Positions 38,756 through 46,595 of a stretch of DNA of 64,000 nucleotides are shown piece by piece (the first letter of the stretch is position 1; each line of letters begins with the position of its first letter). Under the pieces are notes generated by a model. That model was not told where the DNA came from. It made no database searches and saw only the letters and a program-made list of their open reading frames with translations. Both the position numbers and the translations under genes were made by a program. The stretch is from contig NZ_VJZZ01000003.1 of assembly GCF_009659535.1 (NCBI RefSeq), positions 186,001 through 250,000 of the forward strand. The letters are read 5' to 3'. The stretch is from Aggregicoccus sp. 17bor-14. Lineage in GTDB: Bacteria; Myxococcota; Myxococcia; Myxococcales; Myxococcaceae.

Positions 38756-40297
38756 TTGAGAAGCGAGCACATCGAAGGCAGCAAGGTGGGCATCACCATC
38801 GCGGTGATGCTCGCCGCCCTGATGTCCGTGTTGGACATCTCCATCGTCAACGTGGCGCTGAGCGACATCCGCGCGAGCTTCGGCACGCCGCTGGATCAGA
38901 TCGCCTGGGTGTCCACCGGCTACATGATGGCCAACGTGGTCGTCATCCCGATGACCGGCTGGCTGCAGCGCAAGTTCGGCTACCGCCGCTACTTCACCTT
39001 CAGCATCCTGCTGTTCACCGCAGCCTCGGTGCTGTGCGGGCTCTCGTGGAACCTGCCCTCGCTGGTGGCCTTCCGCATCCTGCAGGGCGTGGGCGGCGGC
39101 GCCATCATCCCGACCTCCCAGGCGATCCTCTTCGCCCGCTATCCGCAGGAGGAGCACGGCATGGCCGGCGCGCTCTTCGGCCTGGGCGCCATCACGGGTC
39201 CCCTGCTGGGGCCCACCCTGGGCGGGTACCTCATCGAGTGGGCGAGCTGGCACTGGATCTTCCTCATCAACGTGCCGGTGGGCTTGCTCGCCGCGTCCAT
39301 GGCGTGGAAGGAGATCAAGCAGCCCTACTTCGAGCCCACGCGCGAGAAGGTGGACACCTACGGCATCGGCCTGCTCGCGGTAGGCATGGCCACGCTGCAG
39401 TACACGCTCGAGGAGGGCAACCGCGAGGGCTGGTTCGACTCGGTGCTCATCACGGTGACGGCCGCCATCGCCGCCATCTCGCTCATCACCTTCATCGTGC
39501 ACGAGCTGGAGGCGCCCCACCCGGTGGTGGACCTGCGGGTCTTCGCGAACAGATCGTATTCCGCCGCCACGGGGCTCAACTTCCTCACCGGCACGGCGCT
39601 GTTCAGCGCGAGCTTCCTCTTCAGCCTCTACGCCGGCACGGTGATGCGCTACTCGGCGCTCGACATCGGCCTGCTCTTCCTCAAGGGCAGCGCCATCCAG
39701 GTCGCGATCATGCCGCTGGTGGGCCGCTTCGGGAACAAGGTGGACGGCCGCTACCTCATCGGCTTCGGCGTGCTGATGATGTGCTGGTCCCTGTGGACGA
39801 ACGCGCACCTCACCGCGCAGTCGAGCAACCTGCAGATGATGGCGCCCATCTTCATCCGCGCCTGCGGCCTGGGCTTCCTCTTCGTGCCGCTGAGCGTGTT
39901 CGCGCTCTCCGGGCTGCCCGCGCACCAGCGCGGCAACGGCGCAGGCCTCTACAACCTCACCCGCGAGCTCGGTGGCAGCATCGGCACCGCGTGGATGAGC
40001 AGCGCGCTGGACCGCCGCACCAAGCTCTACCACCTGAGCCTGGGCGAGCACGTGGACGCCTTCAACCAGTACGCGCAGGAGCAGCTGCGCATGCTGCAGG
40101 GCGCGTTCACCGGCCGCGTGGCGGACCCCTTCAGCGCGGCGCTGCAGGTGCTGAACCAGAAGGTGAGCGCGCAGTCGCTCATCCGCGCGTTCAACGACAA
40201 CTTCGAGGTGCTCACCTTCCTCTTCGCGCTCTCGCTCGTGCTGATCTTCATGCTGAAGAAGCCGGTGCCGGGTGTGAAGATCGAGGGCGCGCACTAG
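38756..40297 (+). CDS. DHA2-family (EmrB/QacA-type) drug:proton antiporter
   Basis: 513 residues with about 14 transmembrane helices. Helix 1 has MLAALMSVLDISIVNVAL with the conserved Asp. Motif A-like GWLQRKFGYRRYF, motif B RILQGVGGGAIIP and motif C GLGAITGPLLGPTLGG define the DHA2 multidrug group. With the HlyD adaptor 14 bp upstream it forms an EmrAB-type tripartite efflux pump. TTG start at 38756 with AAGGGCGGA upstream. Confidence 0.94.
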   Translation: MRSEHIEGSKVGITIAVMLAALMSVLDISIVNVALSDIRASFGTPLDQIAWVSTGYMMANVVVIPMTGWLQRKFGYRRYFTFSILLFTAASVLCGLSWNLPSLVAFRILQGVGGGAIIPTSQAILFARYPQEEHGMAGALFGLGAITGPLLGPTLGGYLIEWASWHWIFLINVPVGLLAASMAWKEIKQPYFEPTREKVDTYGIGLLAVGMATLQYTLEEGNREGWFDSVLITVTAAIAAISLITFIVHELEAPHPVVDLRVFANRSYSAATGLNFLTGTALFSASFLFSLYAGTVMRYSALDIGLLFLKGSAIQVAIMPLVGRFGNKVDGRYLIGFGVLMMCWSLWTNAHLTAQSSNLQMMAPIFIRACGLGFLFVPLSVFALSGLPAHQRGNGAGLYNLTRELGGSIGTAWMSSALDRRTKLYHLSLGEHVDAFNQYAQEQLRMLQGAFTGRVADPFSAALQVLNQKVSAQSLIRAFNDNFEVLTFLFALSLVLIFMLKKPVPGVKIEGAH

Positions 40298-40324
40298 CGA
40301 CTCTGCGCTTCCGTCCGTCGGCCG

Positions 40325-40366
40325 GGGCCCGTCCATCCGCGAGGTGGACGGGCCCTCTGCCTTTTC
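40325..40366 (+). terminator. Strong intrinsic terminator of the efflux operon
   Basis: A perfect 11-bp stem (GGGCCCGTCCA, 40325-40335; TGGACGGGCCC, 40345-40355) with a 9-base loop, followed by TCTGCCTTTTC. It lies 28 bp after the transporter stop and just before the stop of the convergent histone-like gene, so it may serve both directions. Confidence 0.85.
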
Positions 40367-41882
40367 AGGGGATGCTGAAGCGGTAGGTCTGCGAGCTGCC
40401 CGCGTACTCGAAGTCGCGCACGTTCTTCGTCGCGCCGCGCTCGTTGCGCTGCGCGAGCTTGAAGGAGCCGATGCCGTTGCGCACCTGGAAGCGGAACTCG
40501 TAGCTGCCGGGCTCGGTGGGCAGCGCGAGCTCGGACATGCGCGAGACCGCGAGGTTCTCGAAGCCCGCGAGCGGCTCGCCGGCTTCCGCGCGCCGCACGA
40601 AGCCCACCGCGCGCACGAACGGAGAGCCTCCCGTGAGCACCAGGAACTGCGGCTCCGCGGCGGGGCGCGCGGGGGCAGCGGGCTCGGAGGACGCCTCGGG
40701 CTCTGCCGCCCGTGCGCTCCCCTTCCCCGCGCGCCGGCCCTTCGACTCCTCCGCGCCGGTGTCGGCGGTCTCGTCGGGTGCGGCGGGCTCCGCCTTGCGC
40801 TTGGCGCCGCGGCCCGCGCGCGCAGGGGCCTCGGATGCCGCGGGAGCCTCTTCGGACGAGGGGCTGGCGGAGGCCTCCCCGGACGACGCCGCGGCCGCCG
40901 CGCTCGCGGAGGCAGCGCCTTCCTCCTCCGGAGCCACCGCACCTGCGGCCTGGGCATCGGAGGCCTCCGGGCCTGCAGGGGGCGCCTCTGCGTGCGATGC
41001 CGCGCCCTGGGCCTTGCGCGCCCGCTTCGTCGCCGTGCCCTCGGCAGGCTCCGCGGGAGACGCCGCGGGCCCGCCCTGCTCCGCCGGGGGCGCTTCCGGG
41101 GCGGGCGGGGACTCGGAAGCTGCGGGGCTGGCGGCGGACTTCCCCCGCTTCGAGGCCGGGGCCTTCTTCGCCGGTGCCGTCTGCTCCGGGGAGCGCGGCT
41201 CTGCGCGCTCGGAGGCCCCCGCCTCTCCGGCGGGCGCCTCCTTGGCCTTCGTGCCCTCCGCCGCCGCGGGAGTCTCCTGGGCCTTCACGCCCTCCGCCGC
41301 GGGAGTCTCCTCGACTGCCGCGCCCCGCTGCTCGAAGGTGGTGCCCGTGTCGGGTGCCGCGGCCTTCTTCGGGGCAGCGCCCTTCTTCGCGGCGGGGCTG
41401 CTCATGTCAGGGGTGGGAGCCTTCTCCGAAGCGGCGCCCTTCCCGGAGGGAGCCTTCGTCGCGGGTGCAGCCTTCTTCGCAGACGCTGCGTCCTTCGCCG
41501 CGGCGTTCCCCTTCTTCGCCGCCGGCGGCCTGCTCTCGGGTGCAGCCTTCTTTCCAGCGCTCGCCCTGCTCACGGGTGCAGCCTTCTTCGCAGCAGCCGG
41601 CACCTTCATCGCGGGCGCCGTCTTCTTTGCGGCGACAGCCTTGCCCGCAGGGGCAGCGTTCTTCGCAGCGGGAGCCCTCCCCACGGATGCGCCCTTCTTC
41701 GCAGCGGGCGCCTTCTTCGCAGGCGTGGCCTTCCCGGTGGGAGACTTCTTCGCAGCGGGCGTCTTGCCCGCGGGGGAGGCCTTCTTCGCGGTCGGAGGCG
41801 CCTTCTTCGCAGGCGCAGCCTTCTTCGCGGCGGGCGGGGCCTTGCGGGCGGTGGGTCGGGGGGTCGGACGACGCTGGGCCAC
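40365..41882 (-). CDS. Histone H1-like Lys/Ala-rich protein with globular C-terminal domain
   Basis: 505 residues from GTG 41882, chosen because GGAGGAG lies six bases upstream. The first 150 or so residues are tandem AAPAKKAP/PAAKKA units, as in the C-terminal tail of eukaryotic H1 and the bacterial Hc1/AlgP proteins, which bind DNA. Middle residues (about 170-410) are an acidic-leaning Ala/Glu/Pro/Ser low-complexity spacer. The last 100 residues (FLVLTGGSPFVRAVGFVRRAEAG, SYEFRFQVRNGIGSFKLAQRNERGATKNVRDFEY) look globular and beta-rich. A nucleoid or DNA-compacting role for the basic part is likely; the C-terminal domain is unrecognised. The long plus-strand frames here are shadows of the repeats. 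Confidence 0.78.
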   Translation of the reverse strand: MAQRRPTPRPTARKAPPAAKKAAPAKKAPPTAKKASPAGKTPAAKKSPTGKATPAKKAPAAKKGASVGRAPAAKNAAPAGKAVAAKKTAPAMKVPAAAKKAAPVSRASAGKKAAPESRPPAAKKGNAAAKDAASAKKAAPATKAPSGKGAASEKAPTPDMSSPAAKKGAAPKKAAAPDTGTTFEQRGAAVEETPAAEGVKAQETPAAAEGTKAKEAPAGEAGASERAEPRSPEQTAPAKKAPASKRGKSAASPAASESPPAPEAPPAEQGGPAASPAEPAEGTATKRARKAQGAASHAEAPPAGPEASDAQAAGAVAPEEEGAASASAAAAASSGEASASPSSEEAPAASEAPARAGRGAKRKAEPAAPDETADTGAEESKGRRAGKGSARAAEPEASSEPAAPARPAAEPQFLVLTGGSPFVRAVGFVRRAEAGEPLAGFENLAVSRMSELALPTEPGSYEFRFQVRNGIGSFKLAQRNERGATKNVRDFEYAGSSQTYRFSIP

Positions 41883-42007
41883 GGAGCTCCTCCTCGGGTG
41901 GGGCGGTGCGGGCGGCACCGTCCGCTGCTTCGAGGTGGGTAGTGCAGCGGCCCGGACGCCGCAAGGCGCACGTTCGGCCCGCGTCCGCCCGAGGGCCTTT
42001 CTGCCCC

Positions 42008-42958
42008 CTACTCGCCCGCCTCGCGGCCCGAGGTCGCCCGGCCGGCGTGCCAGGCGCGCAGCTTCTCCAGGTCCACCGCGATGCCGCCACACACGACGAG
42101 CAGCGGCCGCTGGAAGGGCGCGAGCACGTCCAGGCGCCCGTAGGCGACCGCGAGCGCCGCCCCGCACGCGGGCTCCACCAGGACGCGCAGGTCATCGGCA
42201 AAGCACAGGCAGGCCTCGGTGGCCTGGGCGTCCGTCACGGTGACGCTGTGCACGCGGTGGCGGCGCGTCCACTCGAGGGCGGCCGGCGCCACGCGCTTGG
42301 CGCCCAGGGTGGTGGCGATGGAGGTGATGGCCGGCAGGGTGACGAGCGCGCCCGCTTTCACCGAGGCGTGGAACGAGGCCGCGCCCTCGGTCTCCACCGC
42401 CACCACCGGCACGTTGGGAAGGCCGTTGCGGTGCAGGCCCTCGAGCACGCCGCACAGGAGGCCGCCTCCGCCCACGGAGCACACCACCGCGTCGAGGCCG
42501 CCCTCGGCCTGGCGCACGGCCTCGTCGATGAGCGTGGCATTGCCGTCCCAGATGTCCGGATGGTCGAAGGGCGGCACGTACACGCCGCCCTCGCGGCACA
42601 GGCGCAGCGCCTCCTCGTTGGCCTCGTCCCAGACGCTGCCGTGCACCTTCAGCGTGGCACCGATGGCCTGGATCTGCCGGCGCACGGACTCCGGGGTGGT
42701 GTGCGGCACCACGATGGTGGTGGGCACGCCGAGCGAGCGCCCCGCGACGGCCGCCGCGAAGCCCGCGTTGCCCCCCGAGGGGCACACCAGGTGGCGCGCG
42801 CCGGCCTGCACCGCGCGTTGGCACATGCGCCCGATGCCGCGCAGCTTGAAGGAGCCCGAGGGCTGCAGGCTGTCCATCTTGAGCAGCACCTGCTTGCCGA
42901 GGGCGGCGGAGAGCGGGTCGTGGCGCAGCAGCGGGGTCGTGATGTGCAGGTCGGCCAT
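42008..42958 (-). CDS. Serine/threonine dehydratase-like PLP enzyme
   Basis: 316 residues, fold-type II. Lys38 in GSFKLRG forms the Schiff base; PSGGNAG binds the carboxylate of substrate or cofactor; CSVGGGGLLCG is the phosphate loop. The length and motifs match mammalian-type L-serine dehydratase (SDS) and single-domain threonine dehydratases, which deaminate L-serine or L-threonine to pyruvate or 2-oxobutyrate. There is no regulatory ACT domain, so it is probably catabolic. The ATG at 42958 is good. It lies alone on its strand, 125 bp upstream of the histone-like gene. Confidence 0.9.
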   Translation of the reverse strand: MADLHITTPLLRHDPLSAALGKQVLLKMDSLQPSGSFKLRGIGRMCQRAVQAGARHLVCPSGGNAGFAAAVAGRSLGVPTTIVVPHTTPESVRRQIQAIGATLKVHGSVWDEANEEALRLCREGGVYVPPFDHPDIWDGNATLIDEAVRQAEGGLDAVVCSVGGGGLLCGVLEGLHRNGLPNVPVVAVETEGAASFHASVKAGALVTLPAITSIATTLGAKRVAPAALEWTRRHRVHSVTVTDAQATEACLCFADDLRVLVEPACGAALAVAYGRLDVLAPFQRPLLVVCGGIAVDLEKLRAWHAGRATSGREAGE

Positions 42959-43052
42959 GGGGGCTCACTCTATGTCCGAGGCGAGCCGGGCGCGGCTTCG
43001 GTTAGAGTGGGCTGCCCTCCGGCTCCTCTGGTCGGACGGCCGGGGACCCTCC

Positions 43053-43898
43053 ATGCATTCGTCAGCGTCCGGCGCCGCCTCGGTGACAGTCGGCGGCGCA
43101 GCCCGTCACTGCACCCAGTGCGAGGCCGAGCTCCACGGCTCCTACTGCGCGCAGTGCGGCCTCAAGCGCTTCGAGCGGCACGACCTCTCGCTCGAGCACT
43201 ACGCGCACGAGGCCTTCCACGAGATCTTCCACGTGGACGGGCGGCTGTGGCGCACCCTGCGGCTGCTGTTCACGCGGCCCGGTCAGCTCACGCAGGAGGC
43301 GGTGTCGGGGCGCCGCGCGCTGTCGGTCACGCCGATGCGGCTCTTCCTGCTCACCAGCGCCCTGTTCTTCTTCGTCGGGCACACCAGCTACTTCACGCTG
43401 GACACCATCGTCCGCTACGAGCCGGGCTCGACGCCCGAGGCCTCGATGGCGAAGGCAGAAGGGTTCTACGCCTGGAAGGGCAAGAAGCTCGGCCAGCCGC
43501 CGGAGCTCGTGAAGGAGCACCTCGAGGCGCAGTTCGCGAGCCGCAACAAGCTCGCGCAGATCGCGACCGTGGGGCTCTTCGTGCTGCTGCTCGCCGGGCT
43601 CTACCTGGGAAGCGGGCACTACTTCGTCGAGCACCTCATCTTCGGGCTGCACGTCTACAGCTTCCGCTTCATCTTCAGCACGCTCACAGAGCCCCTGATC
43701 GTGAAGCTGAAGGTGCCATGGCAGGTGAGCCTTCCCATCGGCACGCTCGTGATCGCGAGCTATCTGTTTCTCGCGCTGCGGCGCGTGTATGGCGGCCACC
43801 CGCTGGCGACCGCGCTGCGCACGCTGGTGCTGGTCGCTGCGTTCCAGGTGTTCACCTTCTTCGCCGTCTACCTCTCCATCACGAGCGTGATGCACTGA
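43053..43898 (+). CDS. DUF3667-type membrane protein with N-terminal zinc ribbon
   Basis: 281 residues from ATG 43053. The start is a zinc-ribbon motif, CTQCEAELHGSYCAQCGLK (two CxxC pairs), followed by LSLEHYAHEAFHEIFHVDGRLWRTLRLLFTRPG, which is diagnostic of the DUF3667 family. About four or five transmembrane helices follow (RLFLLTSALFFFVGH, LFVLLLAGLYLG, IGTLVIASYLFLALR, LVLVAAFQVFTFFAVYL). The function of the family is not known. It is convergent with nothing and is followed by 0.67 kb of non-coding sequence. Confidence 0.85.
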   Translation: MHSSASGAASVTVGGAARHCTQCEAELHGSYCAQCGLKRFERHDLSLEHYAHEAFHEIFHVDGRLWRTLRLLFTRPGQLTQEAVSGRRALSVTPMRLFLLTSALFFFVGHTSYFTLDTIVRYEPGSTPEASMAKAEGFYAWKGKKLGQPPELVKEHLEAQFASRNKLAQIATVGLFVLLLAGLYLGSGHYFVEHLIFGLHVYSFRFIFSTLTEPLIVKLKVPWQVSLPIGTLVIASYLFLALRRVYGGHPLATALRTLVLVAAFQVFTFFAVYLSITSVMH

Positions 43899-44565
43899 GA
43901 CGGGCGAGCGCGCTCGGAGGAACCTCGCGTCGTGACGGGTGCGCCTCGTGGATGCCGAGCGCGCTTGGGCGCCGGCCTGCGCGACGCTCCGGGGGTGCGG
44001 AGCCGTCGAACGAGCGACTCTCGCTGCGCCCAGGGGTGTTACGGCTTCTCAGCCAAGGGCTCCCGCACCCTGAGGCAGGACTCTCTCTCGCCTGCGAGGT
44101 ACCTCGCCTGCCACCTCCGCGCGCACCGAGGCCGCACCAGAATCTACATGCACCCTGGTGCGGACCTCATCCCGGAGGAGGGGCCTCGGGGCCCGTAAGA
44201 CGTACCGGAAAAGCCCCGACATCTCAGAACAGGTGCGCGCGACTCCGCGGCCGGAAGGGTGCCCCTCCCGGGCGCAGGTCGGTGTGGTGCTGAATACGAA
44301 CCTCGGGACTTTTGAAATCTCCCGAGGTTCGTACACAGGGGCGCGCACGACCGAGCCCGACACCCCTCTGGTGCATCCCCGGAGCGCCTCGAAGGGCAGC
44401 GCCCTCTCGCGCTCGGCGCATCCGAGGGGAGCCCGTCCCGTCGTGGCTTCCCCCTGAGCCGGTGCGTGAAGGGCACAGTGCTGCGGATCCACTCCTCTGC
44501 CGGGGACAGCTGCGCCCCATTGGCTCAGGGCCAACTCGAGCGAGCGACACAGAGCGACTCCGCGC
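43899..44565. other. Non-coding stretch rich in inverted repeats
   Basis: 667 bases with no convincing gene: the short frames on both strands have no homology features or ribosome sites. At least three strong dyads are present: 43907-43917 with 43955-43965 (11 bp, loop 37), 44132-44140 with 44155-44163 (9 bp, loop 14) and 44295-44308 with 44320-44333 (14 bp, loop 11). A possible longer pairing joins CGAGGCC (44127-44133) with GGCCTCG (44182-44188). The composition and the GC-poor loop of the third hairpin differ from neighbouring genes. Confidence 0.6.
44295..44333. repeat. Perfect 14-bp inverted repeat
   Basis: TACGAACCTCGGGA (44295-44308) and its exact complement TCCCGAGGTTCGTA (44320-44333) flank an 11-base loop, CTTTTGAAATC. 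It lies in the middle of the non-coding stretch, 230 bp from the nearest gene end. It could be a transcription terminator, a protein-binding dyad, an RNA hairpin or the remnant of a mobile element; nothing nearby decides which. Confidence 0.75.
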
Positions 44566-44982
44566 TCACGGCGTGACGCCCACGCACTTGCCCGCCTCGC
44601 AGCGCGCGGAGCCGGGGTTCGCGCAGCGCACCACCGCGCCGCCGCACTCCACGCGCGCCGCCGCGGCGTCCACCTCTGCGGCGCGCGACGCGTTCACCGG
44701 CTGCGCGCAGGTGCAGGTGCCCGCACCGGCGAGCGCACACGCCTCTCCCTCACGGCAGGCCTGCGCGGACTGGACGAGGTCCTGGAGCTGCTCGGAGCTC
44801 ATCGCCCCGCCGCCTGCGTCCTGCTGCACGGCCGCCGCAGGCGCGCTGGCGGGCGCGGCGGTAGGAGCCGGTGCGGTGGGCGCGCTGGCCTCGGGCGCAC
44901 GCGCCGAGCGCTCGCAGCCCGCGAGCCCTCCTCCGAGCAAGAGCAGCGTCGCGAGTGAAAGGGTGCGCAGAGAGGTCTTCAT
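44566..44982 (-). CDS. Small Cys-containing lipoprotein
   Basis: 138 residues from ATG 44982, with GAGGAG upstream and a lipoprotein signal (LLLLGGGLAGC). After an Ala/Pro-rich linker the C-terminal half carries paired cysteines (QACREGEACALAGAGTCTC, VECGGAVVRC, SARCEAGKCVGV). It resembles the many small disulfide-rich lipoproteins of myxobacteria. Function unknown. Confidence 0.7.
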   Translation of the reverse strand: MKTSLRTLSLATLLLLGGGLAGCERSARAPEASAPTAPAPTAAPASAPAAAVQQDAGGGAMSSEQLQDLVQSAQACREGEACALAGAGTCTCAQPVNASRAAEVDAAAARVECGGAVVRCANPGSARCEAGKCVGVTP

Positions 44983-45371
44983 GGCCGGGCTCCTCGAGCA
45001 TGCGAGATGGCAGCTGCGGAGGGCAGCTTGTCCCCTCGCTGCCCGGCAAGGAAGCACGCAGCGGCGCCCCGCCCCTTGCTTCGAGGCCCCGGGGCTGGGG
45101 CGCACCGTGACGTGGGAGGTGCTTCGGGTGAGGGCCACGGGCACCGAGCGCGGGATGGCACGAGAAACTCCGGGCAATTAGGTGCAGTGGCTTCACCCGC
45201 AGTGGGGCCCGCTTGCTCCCACCCGCAGCAACGGGGGAGACTCGCTCCCCTGGACTCAAGTTCCTCCCACGGAGGTCGAAACCAGTCACGGGGTGTTCCC
45301 CGTACTCGTAGCCCGCAGCACCTCGTCGCCGAATCCTCGGCGCGAGCCACTCATAGGACCAAGGCACTTCC
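44983..45371. other. Divergent intergenic region upstream of aroF
   Basis: 389 bases between the small lipoprotein and the DAHP synthase start. It holds a direct repeat CACCCGCAG (45194-45202 and 45220-45228) and a small hairpin ACGGGG/CCCCGT (45288-45303). No ATG-initiated leader ORF was found before aroF, in contrast to the trpD upstream region. Confidence 0.45.
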
Positions 45372-46415
45372 ATGTTGATCGTGATGCGACCCGACGCGAC
45401 GGCCCAGGACATCGAGCGTGTGAACGACGAGATCCGCCGCCGTGGTTGGCGTCCCCATCCGATCCCAGGAGGCAGCCGCACCGCGATCGGCATCACCGGC
45501 AACCCCGGTGCGGTGGAGCCCGAGCCCTTCCGGGTCCTTCCTGGCGTTGCGGACGCAGTGCCGATCAGCCAGCCCTTCAAGCTGGTGAGCCGCGAGGTGA
45601 AGCCGGACGACACCCGCTTCTCCATGGGCAACCTGGAGATCGGCGGCAACGCCCTGCACGTGCTCGCCGGGCCCTGCTCGGTGGAGAGCCGCGAGCAGAT
45701 CCTCTCCACCGCGCACGCGGTGAAGGCGAGCGGCGCCACCTTCCTGCGCGGCGGGGCGTTCAAGCCCCGCACCAGCCCCTACGAGTTCCAGGGCCTGAAG
45801 CTGGACGGCCTGGAGCTGCTCGCGGCGGCGCGCAAGGAGACGGGCCTGCGCGTGGTGACCGAGGTGAAGGACGTGGAGACGCTCGCGTCCGTCGCCGAGC
45901 ACACGGACATGCTGCAGATCGGCGCGCGCAACATGCAGAACTTCTCGCTGCTCGAGGCCGTGGGAGACCTGCGCAAGCCGGTGCTGCTCAAGCGCGGCAT
46001 GAGCGCCACCCTCAAGGAGCTCTTGATGGCGGCCGAGTACATCGTGGCGCGCGGCAACACCCAGGTCATCCTCTGCGAGCGCGGCATCCGCACCTTCGAG
46101 ACGATGACGCGCAACACGCTGGACCTCAACGCGGTGCCCATCCTCAAGAACCTCAGCCACCTGCCGGTGTTCGTGGATCCCTCCCACGGCATCGGCGTGC
46201 GCAAGGCGGTGCCGGCCATGTGCCGCGCCGCGGTGGCGGTGGGAGCGGACGGCCTCATCATCGAGGTCCACCCGAACCCGCCGATGGCGAAGAGCGACGG
46301 CTTCCAGTCGCTCGACTTCGCCGAGTTCGAGCGGACCATGGCCGAGGTGCGCGCGGTGGCGCAGGCCGTGGGCCGCACCGTCGCCCGGCTCGGCGAGCGG
46401 CCAGGCGCTGTCTGA
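45372..46415 (+). CDS. aroF: 3-Deoxy-7-phosphoheptulonate (DAHP) synthase
   Basis: 347 residues. The N-terminal 70 residues form the ferredoxin-like regulatory (FBD) domain of type I-beta DAHP synthases ([20 protein letters not shown]). The catalytic barrel contains [53 protein letters not shown] and FVDPSHGIG. The enzyme joins phosphoenolpyruvate and erythrose 4-phosphate in the first step of the shikimate pathway, which feeds tryptophan synthesis. It sits directly before the trp genes but is separated from them by a terminator-like hairpin and a leader ORF, so it may be regulated on its own as well. Confidence 0.96.
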   Translation: MLIVMRPDATAQDIERVNDEIRRRGWRPHPIPGGSRTAIGITGNPGAVEPEPFRVLPGVADAVPISQPFKLVSREVKPDDTRFSMGNLEIGGNALHVLAGPCSVESREQILSTAHAVKASGATFLRGGAFKPRTSPYEFQGLKLDGLELLAAARKETGLRVVTEVKDVETLASVAEHTDMLQIGARNMQNFSLLEAVGDLRKPVLLKRGMSATLKELLMAAEYIVARGNTQVILCERGIRTFETMTRNTLDLNAVPILKNLSHLPVFVDPSHGIGVRKAVPAMCRAAVAVGADGLIIEVHPNPPMAKSDGFQSLDFAEFERTMAEVRAVAQAVGRTVARLGERPGAV

Positions 46416-46419
46416 CCCA

Positions 46420-46452
46420 TCCGGGGCCGGATGCGCTTGCACCGGCCCCGGA
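46420..46452 (+). terminator. Terminator-like hairpin after aroF
   Basis: A perfect 11-bp stem (TCCGGGGCCGG at 46420-46430, CCGGCCCCGGA at 46442-46452) with an 11-base loop begins four bases after the aroF stop. No U-run follows, so it may be Rho-assisted, a 3'-end stabiliser or a processing site. Confidence 0.65.
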
Positions 46453-46508
46453 ATCCGAAGGACACTGACGTCAACCTTCACCTCCTGAAGAGGGAACGAG
46501 GCAACTCC

Positions 46509-46595
46509 ATGTCGATCGTGAAGCAGACCCACCCGGCAGCCCAGGACTTCTCGCGTGCGAACGACGAGTTCCGCGGCTGGCGTTGGCGTCGCTAG
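46509..46595 (+). CDS. Putative trp operon leader peptide, derived from the aroF 5' end
   Basis: A 28-codon ORF, too short for usual gene finding. It begins MSIVKQTHPAAQDF and ends NDEFRGWRWRR, with two Trp codons (46578-46580 and 46584-46586) separated by one Arg just before the stop. It aligns with the first 27 residues of the DAHP synthase encoded 1.1 kb upstream, 14 of 25 positions identical with one two-codon gap. The bases just before both ATGs are also alike (GGCA..TCCATG). Two Trp codons in a Trp-biosynthesis leader are the classic signature of ribosome-mediated attenuation. Translation and function are inference; it could also be a remnant of a deleted aroF copy. Confidence 0.65.
   Translation: MSIVKQTHPAAQDFSRANDEFRGWRWRR

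Noticed and set aside
40712-44293. A plus-strand open frame of about 1190 codons
   Set aside because: Crosses the histone-like, dehydratase and DUF3667 genes in the wrong frame; Pro/Ser/Arg low complexity only.
43899-44565. Insertion-sequence remnant around the 14-bp inverted repeat
   Set aside because: No transposase-like coding sequence and no target-site duplication; kept only as an inverted-repeat observation.
45182-45371. GTG-started frame with TGG codons before aroF (a possible second Trp leader)
   Set aside because: No stop in a leader-like distance (it runs past aroF's start in another frame), no ribosome site, and no repeat of the trpD leader pattern.
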